This document shows positions 20,461-27,917 of a stretch of 38,936 bases of DNA, piece by piece. Each line of letters starts with the position of its first letter. Position 1 is the first letter of the stretch. The position numbers and the translations under genes are program-made. The stretch lies in IMG/VR virus record IMGVR_UViG_3300042923_000494, positions 1 to 38,936 of that record. One strand, 5' to 3'. The DNA is from a virus. The notes below the pieces were generated by a model. It saw only the letters and a program-made list of their open reading frames with translations, was not told the DNA's origin and ran no database searches.

Positions 20461-21387
20461 ATGGCCTACGCGCCGACGATCACGCCGTACTTCGACGCGG
20501 ACCCGTGTCCCCGGACTGAGGTGTTCTTCGAGGAGTTCGCCCCGGGGACGGCGACTGTAACCGTGTACCGGTCTGCGGCTGGCCGGGAGTACATGGTTCG
20601 TGGTGCTGTTGAGGCACCCACGGCTGGTTCGCTTTCGCGGATCGATTTCGAGTGCCCGTTCAACATCCCCGTCATCTATCGGGCAGAGATGTTCGATGCT
20701 GGCGGGTTGTCGTTGGGGTTCACGGATCCAACGACGTTGGGCGAAGTGTTCGACGGGCTTGAGCCTGAAGAGGACCTGCCGCCGGATATCGACCTGTACC
20801 CGTTTTCGGTGTTCTTGGGGACCGGGCTGGTGTCGGTCGACACGTGGCTCCATAACCCGCTGGACCCGCAGGGTGCGGTGAAGGTGACTGCGTTGAACAC
20901 GACCGCACGGAAGCTGTCGCGGCCTGTCAGCGGTGGCATTTCGCGCCCGATCGGACGTCGGGTTGGGGTTGTTCTGTCGCAGGGGCGGGGGGGTCTCCAG
21001 GGGTTCACATACGACGTATACGCGCCGGATGAGGACACTGCCGACAAGGTGCAGGCGCTCCTCGGTGACTACACCACAACGGCTGTGCCGGTGGTTTGTC
21101 TTCGTGTCGGTGGGCATGAGTCGCGGATGCGGATCCCGAAGCCCTTGTTCCTCGGGGTTATGGACATCGTTGAGGAAGACCTGGACATCCGGGCGACTGG
21201 CGAAGCCACCGTGCAGCACATGGTGGGCGACGAGGCCGCGCCCCCAGTCCCTGGTCTGTTTATTCCGCTTCTGACGAACGCGGACCTGAAGGCCGCGTAC
21301 GCGACGAACGCGGCGCTCAAGGCGGCGTACGCCACGAACAGTGATATGGCCCGCGACTATTCGCTGGCGGGGCTGGGTGGGCTATAG
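20461..21387 (+). CDS. Distal tail / minor tail protein
   Basis: About 308 residues; two ATGs at 20458 and 20461 follow AGGGGGTA. The first gene after the tape measure is usually the Dit-like tail-tip ring protein; the beta-rich sequence with TATVTVYRSAAGREYMVRG and the size agree. The C-terminus holds three 10-residue repeats of the form TNAxLKAAYA. The last 31 bp overlap the end of the opposite-strand HNH gene. Confidence 0.72.
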   Translation: MAYAPTITPYFDADPCPRTEVFFEEFAPGTATVTVYRSAAGREYMVRGAVEAPTAGSLSRIDFECPFNIPVIYRAEMFDAGGLSLGFTDPTTLGEVFDGLEPEEDLPPDIDLYPFSVFLGTGLVSVDTWLHNPLDPQGAVKVTALNTTARKLSRPVSGGISRPIGRRVGVVLSQGRGGLQGFTYDVYAPDEDTADKVQALLGDYTTTAVPVVCLRVGGHESRMRIPKPLFLGVMDIVEEDLDIRATGEATVQHMVGDEAAPPVPGLFIPLLTNADLKAAYATNAALKAAYATNSDMARDYSLAGLGGL

Positions 21388-22061
21388 CCGGCGTAGAGGT
21401 CGAGGATCTCGCGAGCCCAGGCGATCTTATCCACCACTCGCTGACCTGACGGCTGAGACGTGCTCCAGAGCTCCAGGTTCTCAAGACGGTTGTCGTCGCG
21501 CACGCCGTTGATGTGGTGAACGTTCTCCCAAGGGAAGAGCGATCGCCCGAGATGCTGTTCCAGCACGAACCGGTGCTGGTAGATGATGTACGACTCGCCC
21601 GGCGCGAGCGCGGGATCCATCGTCGAACCGACGCGTCGGTGGAGGTAGCCCCCAGCGTTCAGGATCCACTCGCCCGGTGCGCGGCGTCTCTGCGGGCGGA
21701 GCTGCCGAAGTTCGCCCCCGGCGCGGTGGATCTTGGCGTGCTGGCTGCAATAGCCCATCGAGCAATGAGGGCGGTCGCAGCCCTGGAACTCGCAACCTAT
21801 GCGGGCGCGGCGTAGCGGCTTCAGGGTCTCCCCGCGCCGCAACTGCGTGTAGTGGGCGTTGCAGTACGAACGGGCTTCGTGCGGTTCGCCGCAACCGTCA
21901 AAGGTGCACGTCTGGATGCTGCCGCGTGGTATCCGGGGCCGGATAGGAGTTAGCGGAGCCCCGCGGAGATGTTGCCTGCGGTGACTCTCGCAAAGTCCAT
22001 GGGTGGGGCCTCCGTCACGCCCGCAGCCATCGAAATCACAGGTACGCTGAGTGTCAGCCAT
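21357..22061 (-). CDS. HNH endonuclease with three N-terminal zinc-finger repeats
   Basis: 234 residues on the reverse strand, ATG 22061. Three tandem repeats of about 32-35 residues, each C-x4-C-x(8-10)-C-x2-H, start at CDFDGCG, CTFDGCG and CEFQGCD; they end in L-R-G or similar and should bind metal and DNA. The nuclease core is YQHRFVLEQHLGRSLFPWE, then VHHINGVRDDNRLENLELWS, an HNH_3-type H-H...N...N motif. It sits antisense inside the tail operon and is a likely homing invader. Its leader matches that of the gene at 7375, although the proteins differ. Confidence 0.87.
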   Translation of the reverse strand: MADTQRTCDFDGCGRDGGPTHGLCESHRRQHLRGAPLTPIRPRIPRGSIQTCTFDGCGEPHEARSYCNAHYTQLRRGETLKPLRRARIGCEFQGCDRPHCSMGYCSQHAKIHRAGGELRQLRPQRRRAPGEWILNAGGYLHRRVGSTMDPALAPGESYIIYQHRFVLEQHLGRSLFPWENVHHINGVRDDNRLENLELWSTSQPSGQRVVDKIAWAREILDLYAGYSPPSPASE

Positions 22062-22131
22062 TGAATCTCCTACTTACCTAGGGGTTCTGGTTAGGCCCGG
22101 CGAGTGCTTCCAACACTCGTTCGGGCCGTTC
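22062..22131 (-). promoter_or_regulatory. Conserved structured 5' leader of HNH gene (copy 2)
   Basis: Reverse complement of 22056-22131 matches 7305-7380 at 74 of 76 positions. The two differences are paired stem bases, so here a C-G pair replaces the A-T pair of copy 1. The downstream AGAACCCCTAGGTAAGTAGG and the ribosome site are identical. Confidence 0.8.
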
Positions 22132-22133
22132 TC

Positions 22134-22158
22134 ATCTTAACGCGTACCTCCGACATTC
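22134..22158 (-). promoter_or_regulatory. Leftward promoter of the tail-module HNH gene
   Basis: On the reverse strand TAAGAT (22139-22134) is the -10 box, with GAATGTC (22158-22152) and GGT (22148-22146) spaced exactly as in copy 1. It lets the HNH gene be read against the late operon. It also lies in the space before the rightward gene at 22181. Confidence 0.55.
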
Positions 22159-22180
22159 ACGATCCCGGGGGTACACGCGT

Positions 22181-23290
22181 ATGCGGCGCCATAGTCAAGC
22201 TCTTCTGGATGTTCTCACGGGTTCGTTTGACCGGTCGGTGACGGTGAATGTGTTGCATGGTCCGGATCGGGTGAAGGAGGGCCTGCGGTTCGAGTCGTGG
22301 TCGCTGCGTGGCGATCTGGATTCGGAGATCGCTTGCACCGGTTCTGGTGTGATCGTTTATGACGCGGTCAACGGGGAGTCGTTGGTGCCGGAGGGGACGA
22401 AGGGTGTCCTGTCACCGTTTCGGGCGACGCTCGAGCTGGTTATGACGATCAGTGCGGGGAAGTTCTCTGAGTCGGTTTCGTTGGGTCTGTTTGATCTGGA
22501 CCGGATCACGTCGGCGTACGACACTGTCGCGGATGTTGCGGGGCGTGAGGTTGTGACGGCGTCCCGGGTGGCTGTCGAGTTCTCGTCTTTGGAATCTCGG
22601 GTTCGCCGGCGCGGGTTTCGGTCTCCGGAGCACCCGGCGTCGTTGGATTCGTGTTTTGACGAGTTGCGGCGTATCACCGGGTTCCCTGTCATGGAGTCCG
22701 TTGACGATGCACCGATTCCTGCTTCTACGGTGTGGGAGGCGAAGCAGGGCGGCCGGTTGGATGCTGTGCAGCGTCTCGGTGACGTTCTTGGTGGCATCCC
22801 GGTGGTGAACTCTGCCGGTGCGTTCACGATCATCCCCGACGAACTCGGGGACGTGGTCGCCACGATCCGTCTCGGTGACCGGGGAACGGTCACGGATGTT
22901 GGGTACGAGGTTGACACCGATGAGGTGTACAACGTGGTCGTCGGGCATTTCGAGGACGACAACCGTAACGAGATCTGGTCTGTCGCTCAGGTGACGATCG
23001 GTGACCTTGCTGTGGATGGGTTGTTCGGGGAGAACACCCGTTATTACTCGTCTGATTTTGTGAAGACGCAGGCGCAGGCGGATACGGCGGTGGCGTCGAT
23101 GCTGGCGTTGTCGACGGGGTCGCAGCAGTACGACGTGCCGGTGCAGTGTCACATCAACCCGCTTGTTGAGCTCGGGGATGTTGTCGAGTTGGAGGGGTGG
23201 ACGCGTCCGCTGGTGGGGCGTCTGGTGGCGTTCAGCATGTCGAACACCGAACTTATGAACGTCGACCTTCGGGTTGAGCGGCCGCTGTAG
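22181..23290 (+). CDS. Minor tail protein, DUF5047-like (tail-tip)
   Basis: 369 residues, ATG 22181. Begins MRRHSQALLDVLTGSFDRSV, typical of DUF5047 tail proteins, with WSLRGDLDSEIACTGSGVIV and a late DVVELEGWTRPLVGRLVAFS. It probably forms part of the tail-tip hub. A hairpin (CGCGTACC with GGTACaCGCG, about 22141-22179) stands before the start. The gene is very G/T-rich in third positions. Confidence 0.8.
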   Translation: MRRHSQALLDVLTGSFDRSVTVNVLHGPDRVKEGLRFESWSLRGDLDSEIACTGSGVIVYDAVNGESLVPEGTKGVLSPFRATLELVMTISAGKFSESVSLGLFDLDRITSAYDTVADVAGREVVTASRVAVEFSSLESRVRRRGFRSPEHPASLDSCFDELRRITGFPVMESVDDAPIPASTVWEAKQGGRLDAVQRLGDVLGGIPVVNSAGAFTIIPDELGDVVATIRLGDRGTVTDVGYEVDTDEVYNVVVGHFEDDNRNEIWSVAQVTIGDLAVDGLFGENTRYYSSDFVKTQAQADTAVASMLALSTGSQQYDVPVQCHINPLVELGDVVELEGWTRPLVGRLVAFSMSNTELMNVDLRVERPL

Positions 23291-23298
23291 GGGGTGTC

Positions 23299-24171
23299 AT
23301 GACCGGTAACCGTATTCGGGCTCAGGTCGCCGCCATCCCCACTGTCAGGTCGCATACGGCGACGTTCGTTCGCATGGAGGACGGGCTCGCGGTCATCAAC
23401 ACGGGTGACACGCAGATCAAGATCCCGTGTCCTGGTTTCTACCCTCCCAGGACGGGCATGACGGTTCAGGTGGAGTGGCGGAATGGTCGCGCGGCGGTCA
23501 TTGGGCCGGCGGTGACGAAGAATCCGGTTGGTGTTATCACGGGGACGGGGTCGCCGAAGGCCGAGGTGACGGTTGATGGGGTGGCGTATCTGCTGCCGTA
23601 TCAGGACTGGTACACGCCTGTGGTCTCCGATGTGGTCTCGGTGGACTGGTTGAACGAAGTGATTGTCGGGAAGTTGTCGACGTCGCCGGACGCGCCAACC
23701 GAGCCGACGACTCCCGGTGGTGGTGCGACACCGTTCGATGTGAACATTCTGGCGTCAGCGTCAGGGAAGTGGTCCACGTCGTACTCGAACTACTTCGGTG
23801 GTTCTGAGGTGTGGGCGGGGAACACGACTCATGGTGTGTGGGTGTACGGGAACGCGTTCCGTGACGGTGTTGGTGCGGGTGCTTCGATATCGCGGATCAT
23901 GATCAACCTTCCGTTGATCTCGCAAACGGGTAACTGCAACATCGGTCTCCACGATCTTGCCGGGCTGTCGGGTGCCCCGGCGATTCACTCCGCTATCCCC
24001 TTGAGCCCGCGCGGCGGGTGGGTGGACCTGCCGGTGTCGTACGCCGCCTACCTGTTGGCGGGTGGCCGGGGCATCGGTGTCAATGCTGGGGCGGGCGGTC
24101 TTACGAAATGGTCCGGCGCCCCGTCGCCCGATTCATGGTCTGGTGCTCTTCGCGTCCAAGGCACTCGATAA
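23299..24171 (+). CDS. Minor tail protein with OB-like N-terminus
   Basis: 290 residues, ATG 23299 after GTAGGGGGTGTC. The N-terminal 130 residues are beta-rich with a Pro-lined turn (IPCPGFYPPRTGMTVQVEW), like OB-domains of tail-tip proteins; a Pro/Thr/Gly linker follows and a C-terminal glycine-rich adhesin-like domain with WSTSYSNYFGGSEVWAG. Likely at the tail tip and host contact. Confidence 0.75.
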   Translation: MTGNRIRAQVAAIPTVRSHTATFVRMEDGLAVINTGDTQIKIPCPGFYPPRTGMTVQVEWRNGRAAVIGPAVTKNPVGVITGTGSPKAEVTVDGVAYLLPYQDWYTPVVSDVVSVDWLNEVIVGKLSTSPDAPTEPTTPGGGATPFDVNILASASGKWSTSYSNYFGGSEVWAGNTTHGVWVYGNAFRDGVGAGASISRIMINLPLISQTGNCNIGLHDLAGLSGAPAIHSAIPLSPRGGWVDLPVSYAAYLLAGGRGIGVNAGAGGLTKWSGAPSPDSWSGALRVQGTR

Positions 24172-24189
24172 CACGTACATCTGATTTCT

Positions 24190-24219
24190 GGCCGTCCCAT
24201 TGGGGCGGCCTTCTGCTTT
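24190..24219 (+). terminator. Terminator-like hairpin before minor tail gene
   Basis: GGCCGTCCC (24190-24198), loop ATT, GGGGCGGCC (24202-24210), 9 bp with one wobble, followed by TTCTGCTTT (24211-24219) and at once the ribosome site GGAGGG of ATG 24229. Confidence 0.65.
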
Positions 24220-24228
24220 GGAGGGCAC

Positions 24229-24795
24229 ATGGCCTATTCATCCCTGGACCCGACCACGGGGCAACCAGTCTTCCTCGATTCGGATGCGCCTGACCCGGCT
24301 GTGAATCCGTCGCAGGTGGCGGCGTACGCAGCTCAGGTGGGTACCCGGCTTATCGGGACGACTGCGGAGCGCACCGCGTACTCGTACGCCCGTGAGGGGC
24401 TGTGCTGGTTCGACACGACCCTTGATCAGGAGTTCATCTACAACGGGTCGGGGTGGGTGTCGGTGTTCGCGTACGACACGGGTTGGATTACCCCGACGTT
24501 GGGTACGAACTGGTCGACGTATGCGGGGGAGACGCCGAAGTATCGGAAGCTTGGTGGCATCTTGTTCCTGTCGGGTCGGTGTTCGGGGACTGCGGCGGCG
24601 GGGACCACGATCTTCACGCTGCCGACAGGCTTCCGTCACAGTGTCGGCTACACGCAGATGGTGTGGCAGGCGCACTCGGATGGTGGCACTCAGACGATGA
24701 TTGTCGAGTCCGATGGTGATGTGGTTATTGCGTCCAATGCTGGAACGACGCGGCAGGGTGTGTCTCTTGCTGCGATCTCGTACCCGGTGGGGTAA
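24229..24795 (+). CDS. Minor tail protein / receptor-binding candidate, 188 aa
   Basis: ATG 24229 after TTGGAGGGCAC. The first 80 residues resemble the knob-attachment part of tail fibres (PGxERTAYSYAREGLCWFDT, then FIYNGSGWVSVF); the rest is a jelly-roll-like Thr/Gly/Ser-rich domain. Sits between tail tip and endolysin, the usual place of the receptor-binding protein. Confidence 0.7.
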   Translation: MAYSSLDPTTGQPVFLDSDAPDPAVNPSQVAAYAAQVGTRLIGTTAERTAYSYAREGLCWFDTTLDQEFIYNGSGWVSVFAYDTGWITPTLGTNWSTYAGETPKYRKLGGILFLSGRCSGTAAAGTTIFTLPTGFRHSVGYTQMVWQAHSDGGTQTMIVESDGDVVIASNAGTTRQGVSLAAISYPVG

Positions 24796-24798
24796 CCG

Positions 24799-25764
24799 GT
24801 GCCGACCTACAGCAACGGCTACGTCCCTGAGGGCCTGCTGATCAAGTTCAACAACGGCTACAACGACGTCGACGGTGAGTGGTGGCATGGGTTTCCCCCA
24901 GCGACCTACGCCAAGCACCGAGCACTGATCGCGCGCGCTCTCCGCCGCACCGGCCGTACACTGCGGCTCACGCTCGGGTGGTCGGCGTACCGGCCCTACT
25001 TCGCCCAGGTCATCGCTCGTCGCGTGCACGGCCTCGGTGCAGCTACCCCGGGGACGTCCTCGCACGGCGGGTTCTGGGAGAACCGGCAGACGATGGCGGG
25101 AGATTACGGCAACTGGGCGTGGGTGTACGAGAACCACGGCGGCCAGGCGGCGTTCTTCGAAGACTGCCGCGCAGTCGGCCTCACCCCAGGAATGATCATG
25201 CGGTCCCGCGGCTACCCCGATGAGCCGTGGCACGTGATCGACCTCGACCCATGGGGCGCCGTCCCCGCCTTCGAAGGGGTAACTCCCTTCTCTGACCTGC
25301 AACCCGTGGAGGACGACGACATGCTCATGCTCAACATCGCTGGAAAGCACCTGGCCGCCCTCGGCCCCGGTGTCTTCCGACACTTCCTAGCTTTCGACCC
25401 GTACGAGAAGATCAAGAACCTCTCGCGCGTCCAGGACGACTGGCAGGATGTCTCGTTCGGCGAGCTCCCTTCGCTTCTCATTACCTACGGGTGCGACGAG
25501 CACATCTGGGATGTGCGCAATGGTGAGTTCTGCGTCGTGGACCCGCTGAAGACAGGCGCGGATGCGGTGAAGCCAGGCAACGCGTGGACCGCGGAGAAGG
25601 CGACCCGAGCGGCTATCGCCGGCATCAAGGTGCCGCCGGTCGATCCGTCTCCGATCGTTGACGCTGTGCGCGAAGCGATCGCCGCCGTAGGGGGCGCCGG
25701 GGTTGACGAGCTCGCGATCGCCGACGCGGTGCGCGAGAAGTTCCGCAGCGACCCGCTCATCTGA
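24799..25764 (+). CDS. Endolysin, M15 D-Ala-D-Ala carboxypeptidase/endopeptidase type
   Basis: 321 residues from GTG 24799. The catalytic zinc site is His 89 (SSHGGFWENRQTMAGD), Asp 102 and His 145 in EPWHVIDLD with Glu 142, as in VanY/M15 peptidases, though the H-to-D spacing is stretched. It cuts peptidoglycan stems or cross-links. Residues about 165-320 form a second, helical and beta region with VDPSPIVDAVREAIAAVGGA repeats, probably cell-wall binding. No signal peptide, so a holin must release it. Confidence 0.82.
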   Translation: MPTYSNGYVPEGLLIKFNNGYNDVDGEWWHGFPPATYAKHRALIARALRRTGRTLRLTLGWSAYRPYFAQVIARRVHGLGAATPGTSSHGGFWENRQTMAGDYGNWAWVYENHGGQAAFFEDCRAVGLTPGMIMRSRGYPDEPWHVIDLDPWGAVPAFEGVTPFSDLQPVEDDDMLMLNIAGKHLAALGPGVFRHFLAFDPYEKIKNLSRVQDDWQDVSFGELPSLLITYGCDEHIWDVRNGEFCVVDPLKTGADAVKPGNAWTAEKATRAAIAGIKVPPVDPSPIVDAVREAIAAVGGAGVDELAIADAVREKFRSDPLI

Positions 25765-26087
25765 TGATGGGCGATCTCGCGAACATTCCCCCCGCCGTCT
25801 GGGGTGCGCTGGGACTGATCGGAGCGGCCCTGTTCGCTGCGGGCGGGACAGTGTTCGGAACGTGGCTGACGAATCGGCGTAACGCGAAGGTCGACGCCGG
25901 ACAGTTGGCTCTCGAGTACGCACAGGGCATGCGCAACGACATCAAGAAGCTTGAGGACCGTGTCACGTTGCTGGAGAACGAACGTAACGCGTATCGGTCC
26001 CACGCGCATGTTCTGCATGAGTGGGGTGGGTATGTCGAAACCACTGACCGTCCCCGCCCTATTTGGCCGGTGAATCTGCCCCGGTGA
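25764..26087 (+). CDS. Single-span membrane protein with coiled coil (lysis accessory)
   Basis: 107 residues; ATG 25764 overlaps the endolysin stop (TGATG). One transmembrane segment (VWGALGLIGAALFAAGGTVF), then a short basic turn and a coiled coil (IKKLEDRVTLLENERNAYRS). Encoded between endolysin and holin, so a spanin-like or holin-regulating role is likely; actinophages often carry such second membrane lysis proteins. Confidence 0.68.
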   Translation: MMGDLANIPPAVWGALGLIGAALFAAGGTVFGTWLTNRRNAKVDAGQLALEYAQGMRNDIKKLEDRVTLLENERNAYRSHAHVLHEWGGYVETTDRPRPIWPVNLPR

Positions 26088-26108
26088 GCCCACATAGCAA
26101 AACGAATC

Positions 26109-26138
26109 GCGTCGCCTTCACGGGCGGCGTTTCTGTTT
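26109..26138 (+). terminator. Terminator-like hairpin before holin
   Basis: CGTCGCC (26110-26116), loop TTCACG, GGCGGCG (26123-26129), 7 bp with one wobble, followed by TTTCTGTTT (26130-26138). The ribosome site AGGAGG (26143-26148) and ATG 26153 follow at once. Could hold holin expression low. Confidence 0.62.
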
Positions 26139-26152
26139 CACCAGGAGGAACC

Positions 26153-26386
26153 ATGACTGACATTCCCAACCCGTCGCATCTCGGCGTGATCGTGAAGAAC
26201 GCGAAGGCACGTGCCGCGATCTACGGCACTTATGTGGTGGCGATCATCGCGGCCGGCGCAACCCAGGTTGCGTATGCGTCGCTCGAGCAGGGTCAGCCTG
26301 ACTGGCTTGTTGCTTCGCTCGCCGTTCTTGCGTATCTCGGTGTCCCGGTCGGCACGCTCGCTGTCGCCAACACCTCTACTAACTGA
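26153..26386 (+). CDS. Holin
   Basis: 77 residues with two hydrophobic spans (about 23-43 YGTYVVAIIAAGATQVAYAS and 52-72 VASLAVLAYLGVPVGTLAV), short hydrophilic ends, after a perfect AGGAGG. Size and two-span topology are typical of small phage holins that puncture the membrane to free the endolysin. Downstream of the endolysin by one gene. Confidence 0.75.
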   Translation: MTDIPNPSHLGVIVKNAKARAAIYGTYVVAIIAAGATQVAYASLEQGQPDWLVASLAVLAYLGVPVGTLAVANTSTN

Positions 26387-26418
26387 CGCTCCATCCGTTT
26401 TAGCCCGAAGGGGGCGTT

Positions 26419-27882
26419 GTGGGTTACACCAAACAAACGTGGGTCAACAACGACCCCTCCAAGCCGCTCGACGCAAGCCGACTCACCCATGTTGAAGACG
26501 GACTGTTCCTTGCGGCAGCGACTGCTGATAGTGCGGCAGCTTCGGCTCTGGCCGCAGCAACCACCGCTGATGCGGCCCAGGTTGCGGCGGCACTTGACGA
26601 CGACACTGCGGCCCTTGTGGTTGACACTGGCACCGCGACAGGTGCCGCGCTTGCGACGACGATCGCAGATGGTGCGGATTCGCGGATCGCGGCGCAGGCA
26701 GTGCTCTCCCACCGAGCAACTGACATTGCAAATTCGTGGTGGTCCGAACCGCGCACGTACTACGACAGCATCCGTCAGCGGATCTACTTCTCGGGGTGCT
26801 CGCGCGGCGCGGGAACGCTTGTCGGAACGGCCATGATGTACGTCGCCTACTTTGACCTCCGCACGGGCCTGGTGGTCAAGCATCCGGTGCGTGTCGGGGT
26901 TCCCGATGACCACAACACGCCGGTCATGCTCATCACAGCGGACCAGCCTCCGCTCATCTTCACCACGAACCATGAGGGCGACTCGGTTGTGAAGATGCAC
27001 AAGGGCCCTGCTGTCCACGACTTCTCTTCATTCACCACAACGGACATTGCGTTCGCGTCGCCCTGCTCATATCAGCACGCGCACCGCCAGCCGGGGACGC
27101 AGAACATCGTCGTCATCACGCGGCAGCCGGACGGCTGGTATCTGCGACGCTCGACCGACTGGGGCGCCACCTGGGGAACGGCTGTTCGCTTCCACGGAAA
27201 GCAGTACTGCACCTTCCGGCGCGTGGGGGACGAACTGCACTACGTCACCACGGTCCACCCGGTCGACGGCGTCAACATCGACGTCCGGTACTTCAAGGTG
27301 AATCTCACGACAGGTGCGATCACGAACGCGGCCGGGACGGCGATCGACAACCTCTGGACGATGACAACCCCCCTGCCCGCCGCCAACATGACATTGGTCA
27401 AGCAGTACACCGACCCGAACTCGGGCCGCGTGTGCGGCGTCGGGCCGGACGGCTCCGTGATCATCTGCGAGATCAATAAGACGACGCCCGAGCTTGGGGG
27501 CACTTACCGCGTGTTCCCGGTCTCTACGTCGGGCAGCTGGTCGTCGCAGACGCTCGTCGCGTCGGGTGTCCCGGTGGGCTACTACCAGAAGGGATACATC
27601 GGCGGCGCGGTGTTCGGGGCGACCAGTGACGAGGTGTTCCTCACCCGCGAGAGTTCCGGTACGTGGACGCTTGAGAAGTGGACCCGTAGCGCCGGCGTGT
27701 GGAGCCTGGCTGACACACTCCGCACCGTGAGCGGAGGCAAGAAACTCGGCCGTCCCCAGGTCCCGTTCCTCGGGGAAGCCACCGATCATGTGCTCGTGCT
27801 CGAATACGCCCAGTACGCCACAGACGCCTACTACGACTACTACGCCGACGAGCTGCTGCTATCGCGGACGCTCGACGCGTGA
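26419..27882 (+). CDS. Tail fibre with BNR-type beta-propeller (putative depolymerase)
   Basis: 487 residues from GTG 26419 after AGGGGGCGTT. Begins MGYTKQTWVNNDPSKPLDAS, the standard opening of actinophage fibre proteins, then an Ala/Thr-rich helical stalk (about residues 30-100). Residues 110-487 form repeated strands with a BNR/Asp-box-like YLRRSTDWGATWG and blades such as RPQVPFLGEATDHVLVLEYA, resembling BNR_4 propellers of polysaccharide lyases or sialidases. It may bind or cleave surface glycan. It lies after the lysis genes, next to a surface-modifying acyltransferase. Confidence 0.78.
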   Translation: MGYTKQTWVNNDPSKPLDASRLTHVEDGLFLAAATADSAAASALAAATTADAAQVAAALDDDTAALVVDTGTATGAALATTIADGADSRIAAQAVLSHRATDIANSWWSEPRTYYDSIRQRIYFSGCSRGAGTLVGTAMMYVAYFDLRTGLVVKHPVRVGVPDDHNTPVMLITADQPPLIFTTNHEGDSVVKMHKGPAVHDFSSFTTTDIAFASPCSYQHAHRQPGTQNIVVITRQPDGWYLRRSTDWGATWGTAVRFHGKQYCTFRRVGDELHYVTTVHPVDGVNIDVRYFKVNLTTGAITNAAGTAIDNLWTMTTPLPAANMTLVKQYTDPNSGRVCGVGPDGSVIICEINKTTPELGGTYRVFPVSTSGSWSSQTLVASGVPVGYYQKGYIGGAVFGATSDEVFLTRESSGTWTLEKWTRSAGVWSLADTLRTVSGGKKLGRPQVPFLGEATDHVLVLEYAQYATDAYYDYYADELLLSRTLDA

Positions 27883-27908
27883 CACTGATGCGACGCTGAA
27901 CCGATATT
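27879..27908 (+). promoter_or_regulatory. Promoter for acyltransferase, leaderless
   Basis: GTGACA (27879-27884), 18-bp spacer, GATATT (27903-27908). The ATG at 27918 lies where transcription should start, and no ribosome site precedes it (ATTCTTCGGCTC). This predicts a leaderless mRNA, common in actinobacteria, and expression from a silent prophage. Confidence 0.55.
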
Positions 27909-27917
27909 CTTCGGCTC

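Noticed and set aside
24238-25383. 381-residue reverse-strand frame
   Set aside because: Antisense to the receptor-binding candidate and the endolysin; no ribosome site.
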